Assembly (NCBI GenBank): GCA_013153575.1
Contig: JAADEE010000140.1
Coordinates: forward strand, 1-7,164
Source: Chlorobiota bacterium
Lineage (GTDB): Bacteria > Bacteroidota > Bacteroidia > Bacteroidales > JAADGE01
Reading direction: 5' to 3'
DNA: 7,164 nt
This document shows, piece after piece, positions 6,226 to 7,164 of the stretch. Below the pieces are notes generated by a model. The model did no database searches and was not told where the DNA came from. It worked only from the letters and a program-made list of their open reading frames with translations. The position numbers and the translations under genes were made by a program. Position 1 is the first letter of the stretch. The number at the start of each line of letters is the position of its first letter.

Positions 6226-7164
6226 TTAATGCAGAATCTTAAAAACAAGCTCTTTAAGTAAATCTCCATGAGTTGTGCTAACGTTATTATAGCCTTTTGA
6301 TTTCATATCATATTCACGTAATAATGAAATAATTGCAACTGTTTTGCGAACATTGTATTTTCTGGCTGCATTAATGTAATCTTTAACAAAAAAAGGATGT
6401 ACTCCTAAAACTGATGCTACATTATTTTGGCTTTTATCTTTTGTATAATGATATGAAAGAATTTTAGAAAAGTAATTAAAAAGGCTAATTATAATCATAA
6501 CCATAGGGTTATCCTTAGGGTTGTTTGCAAAATGATTAATAATACGGTTTGCTTTTAAAATATTTTTTTGCCCCAAAGCATTTTGCAATTCAAACACATT
6601 ATAATCTTTGCTAATTCCTATATTTTTTTCAATATGCTCAGGTGTTATTGTTGAATTTTCAGGAAGTGTAATCATTAATTTATCAAGCTCGTTGGAAATT
6701 TTGCTTAAATCAGTTCCTAAAAAATCTGTAAGTAACTTGCTTGATACAGGATTTATTGAGTATTTCTTTTGCTTCAAATATGAATTTATCCAACTTGCAA
6801 CTTGGTTTTCATAAAGTTTTTTTGATTCAAAAATTACTCCTACTTTTTTTATGGCTTTATAAACTTTCTTTCTTTTATCAAAAGTTTTATTCTTATAGTT
6901 TATAACTAAAATTGTAGAGTTTAACGGTTGCTCTGCATAAAATTGAAGTTTTTCTATTTGTTTAAGGTTTTGTGCCTCTTTAACAATAAGAACCTGATGA
7001 TTTGCCATCATAGGAAATCTTTTTGCGGCATTAATTATATCTTCAATTTTTGAATCTTTGCCATACATTACTGTTTGATTAAAGGCTTTTTCAGCCTCAT
7101 CAAGTATATTTTCAGAAATATAATCGGTTATTTTATCAACGAAGTATGATTCTTCTCCGTAAAG
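6226..7164 (-). CDS. holA: DNA polymerase III subunit delta (N-terminus beyond the right edge)
   Basis: HolA is the delta subunit of the clamp loader; it opens the sliding clamp during loading onto primed DNA. The frame stays open to the right edge, giving 312 visible residues; the fragment begins LYGEESYFVDKITDYISEN, the usual N-terminal region of the AAA+-like domain. About 20 residues are likely missing. An internal ATG at 7068 is not the true start, since the residues before it fit the family. Next come FPMMANHQVLIVKEAQ (visible 46-61), ILVINYKNKTFDKRKK (85-100), the lid/helical domain with DLSKISNELDKL (about 152-163), and the C-terminal collar domain ending GDLLKELVFKILH. The Walker A motif is naturally absent in delta, so its lack is not a defect. 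Spacing to the rhomboid gene is 105 bases with a separate promoter box, so holA is probably its own unit or the end of one starting outside the window. Confidence 0.93.
   Translation of the reverse strand, partial: LYGEESYFVDKITDYISENILDEAEKAFNQTVMYGKDSKIEDIINAAKRFPMMANHQVLIVKEAQNLKQIEKLQFYAEQPLNSTILVINYKNKTFDKRKKVYKAIKKVGVIFESKKLYENQVASWINSYLKQKKYSINPVSSKLLTDFLGTDLSKISNELDKLMITLPENSTITPEHIEKNIGISKDYNVFELQNALGQKNILKANRIINHFANNPKDNPMVMIIISLFNYFSKILSYHYTKDKSQNNVASVLGVHPFFVKDYINAARKYNVRKTVAIISLLREYDMKSKGYNNVSTTHGDLLKELVFKILH

Noticed and set aside
6608..6814. Plus-strand open frame of 68 codons inside holA
   Set aside because: Antisense shadow of a clear holA coding region.
7066..7164. Possible start of HolA at the ATG at 7068
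   Set aside because: The frame continues to the window edge with LYGEESYFVDKI and following residues, which match the HolA N-terminal region; the real start lies outside.
1..7164. CRISPR array, tRNA/rRNA genes, insertion sequence, phage or defence-system genes
   Set aside because: No regularly spaced repeats, no tRNA-like cloverleaf, no transposase or nuclease motifs; nearly all of the window is taken up by recognisable core genes and the gaps are at most about 106 bases.

Overview
The window is chromosomal DNA from an AT-rich member of the Bacteroidota, probably close to Bacteroidales. G+C is roughly 30% by eye; I did not count it. Several things point there: a lipoprotein member of the BamA/TamA family (TamL type), a LuxC-like acyl-CoA reductase of the type common in this phylum, a Bacteroidota-type DNA polymerase III delta subunit, no Shine-Dalgarno sequences ahead of the genes, and two good matches to the Bacteroidota -7 promoter element TAnnTTTG.

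Layout from left to right. The last 18 codons of a plus-strand gene, probably rsmA/ksgA, end at 57 and overlap by 4 bases the end of a minus-strand gene, tamL (54-2579). tamL is divergent from a plus-strand SpoU/TrmH-family rRNA or tRNA methyltransferase (2653-3405), with a 73-base gap between them. That gene converges, with only 6 bases between stop codons, on a minus-strand block running from the right edge leftwards: holA (partial, 6226-7164), a rhomboid protease (5494-6120), a carbamate kinase (4520-5479) and an acyl-CoA reductase (3412-4413). A strong hairpin terminator separates the carbamate kinase from the acyl-CoA reductase. Promoter -7 boxes lie ahead of the reductase and ahead of the rhomboid gene. 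The likely transcription units are therefore holA, rhomboid + arcC, and the reductase alone.

The genes do not form one pathway. They are mostly housekeeping functions: outer-membrane assembly (TamL), RNA modification (SpoU methylase, probable RsmA), DNA replication (HolA), membrane proteolysis (rhomboid) and energy or nitrogen metabolism (carbamate kinase, acyl-CoA reductase). I see no mobile element, CRISPR array, tRNA, rRNA, toxin-antitoxin or defence locus, and no evidence for a new multi-gene system. The points most worth following up are the 29-base perfect palindrome at 4459-4487, the stand-alone LuxC-like reductase, and the gene neighbourhood of tamL. No gap between genes exceeds about 106 bases.
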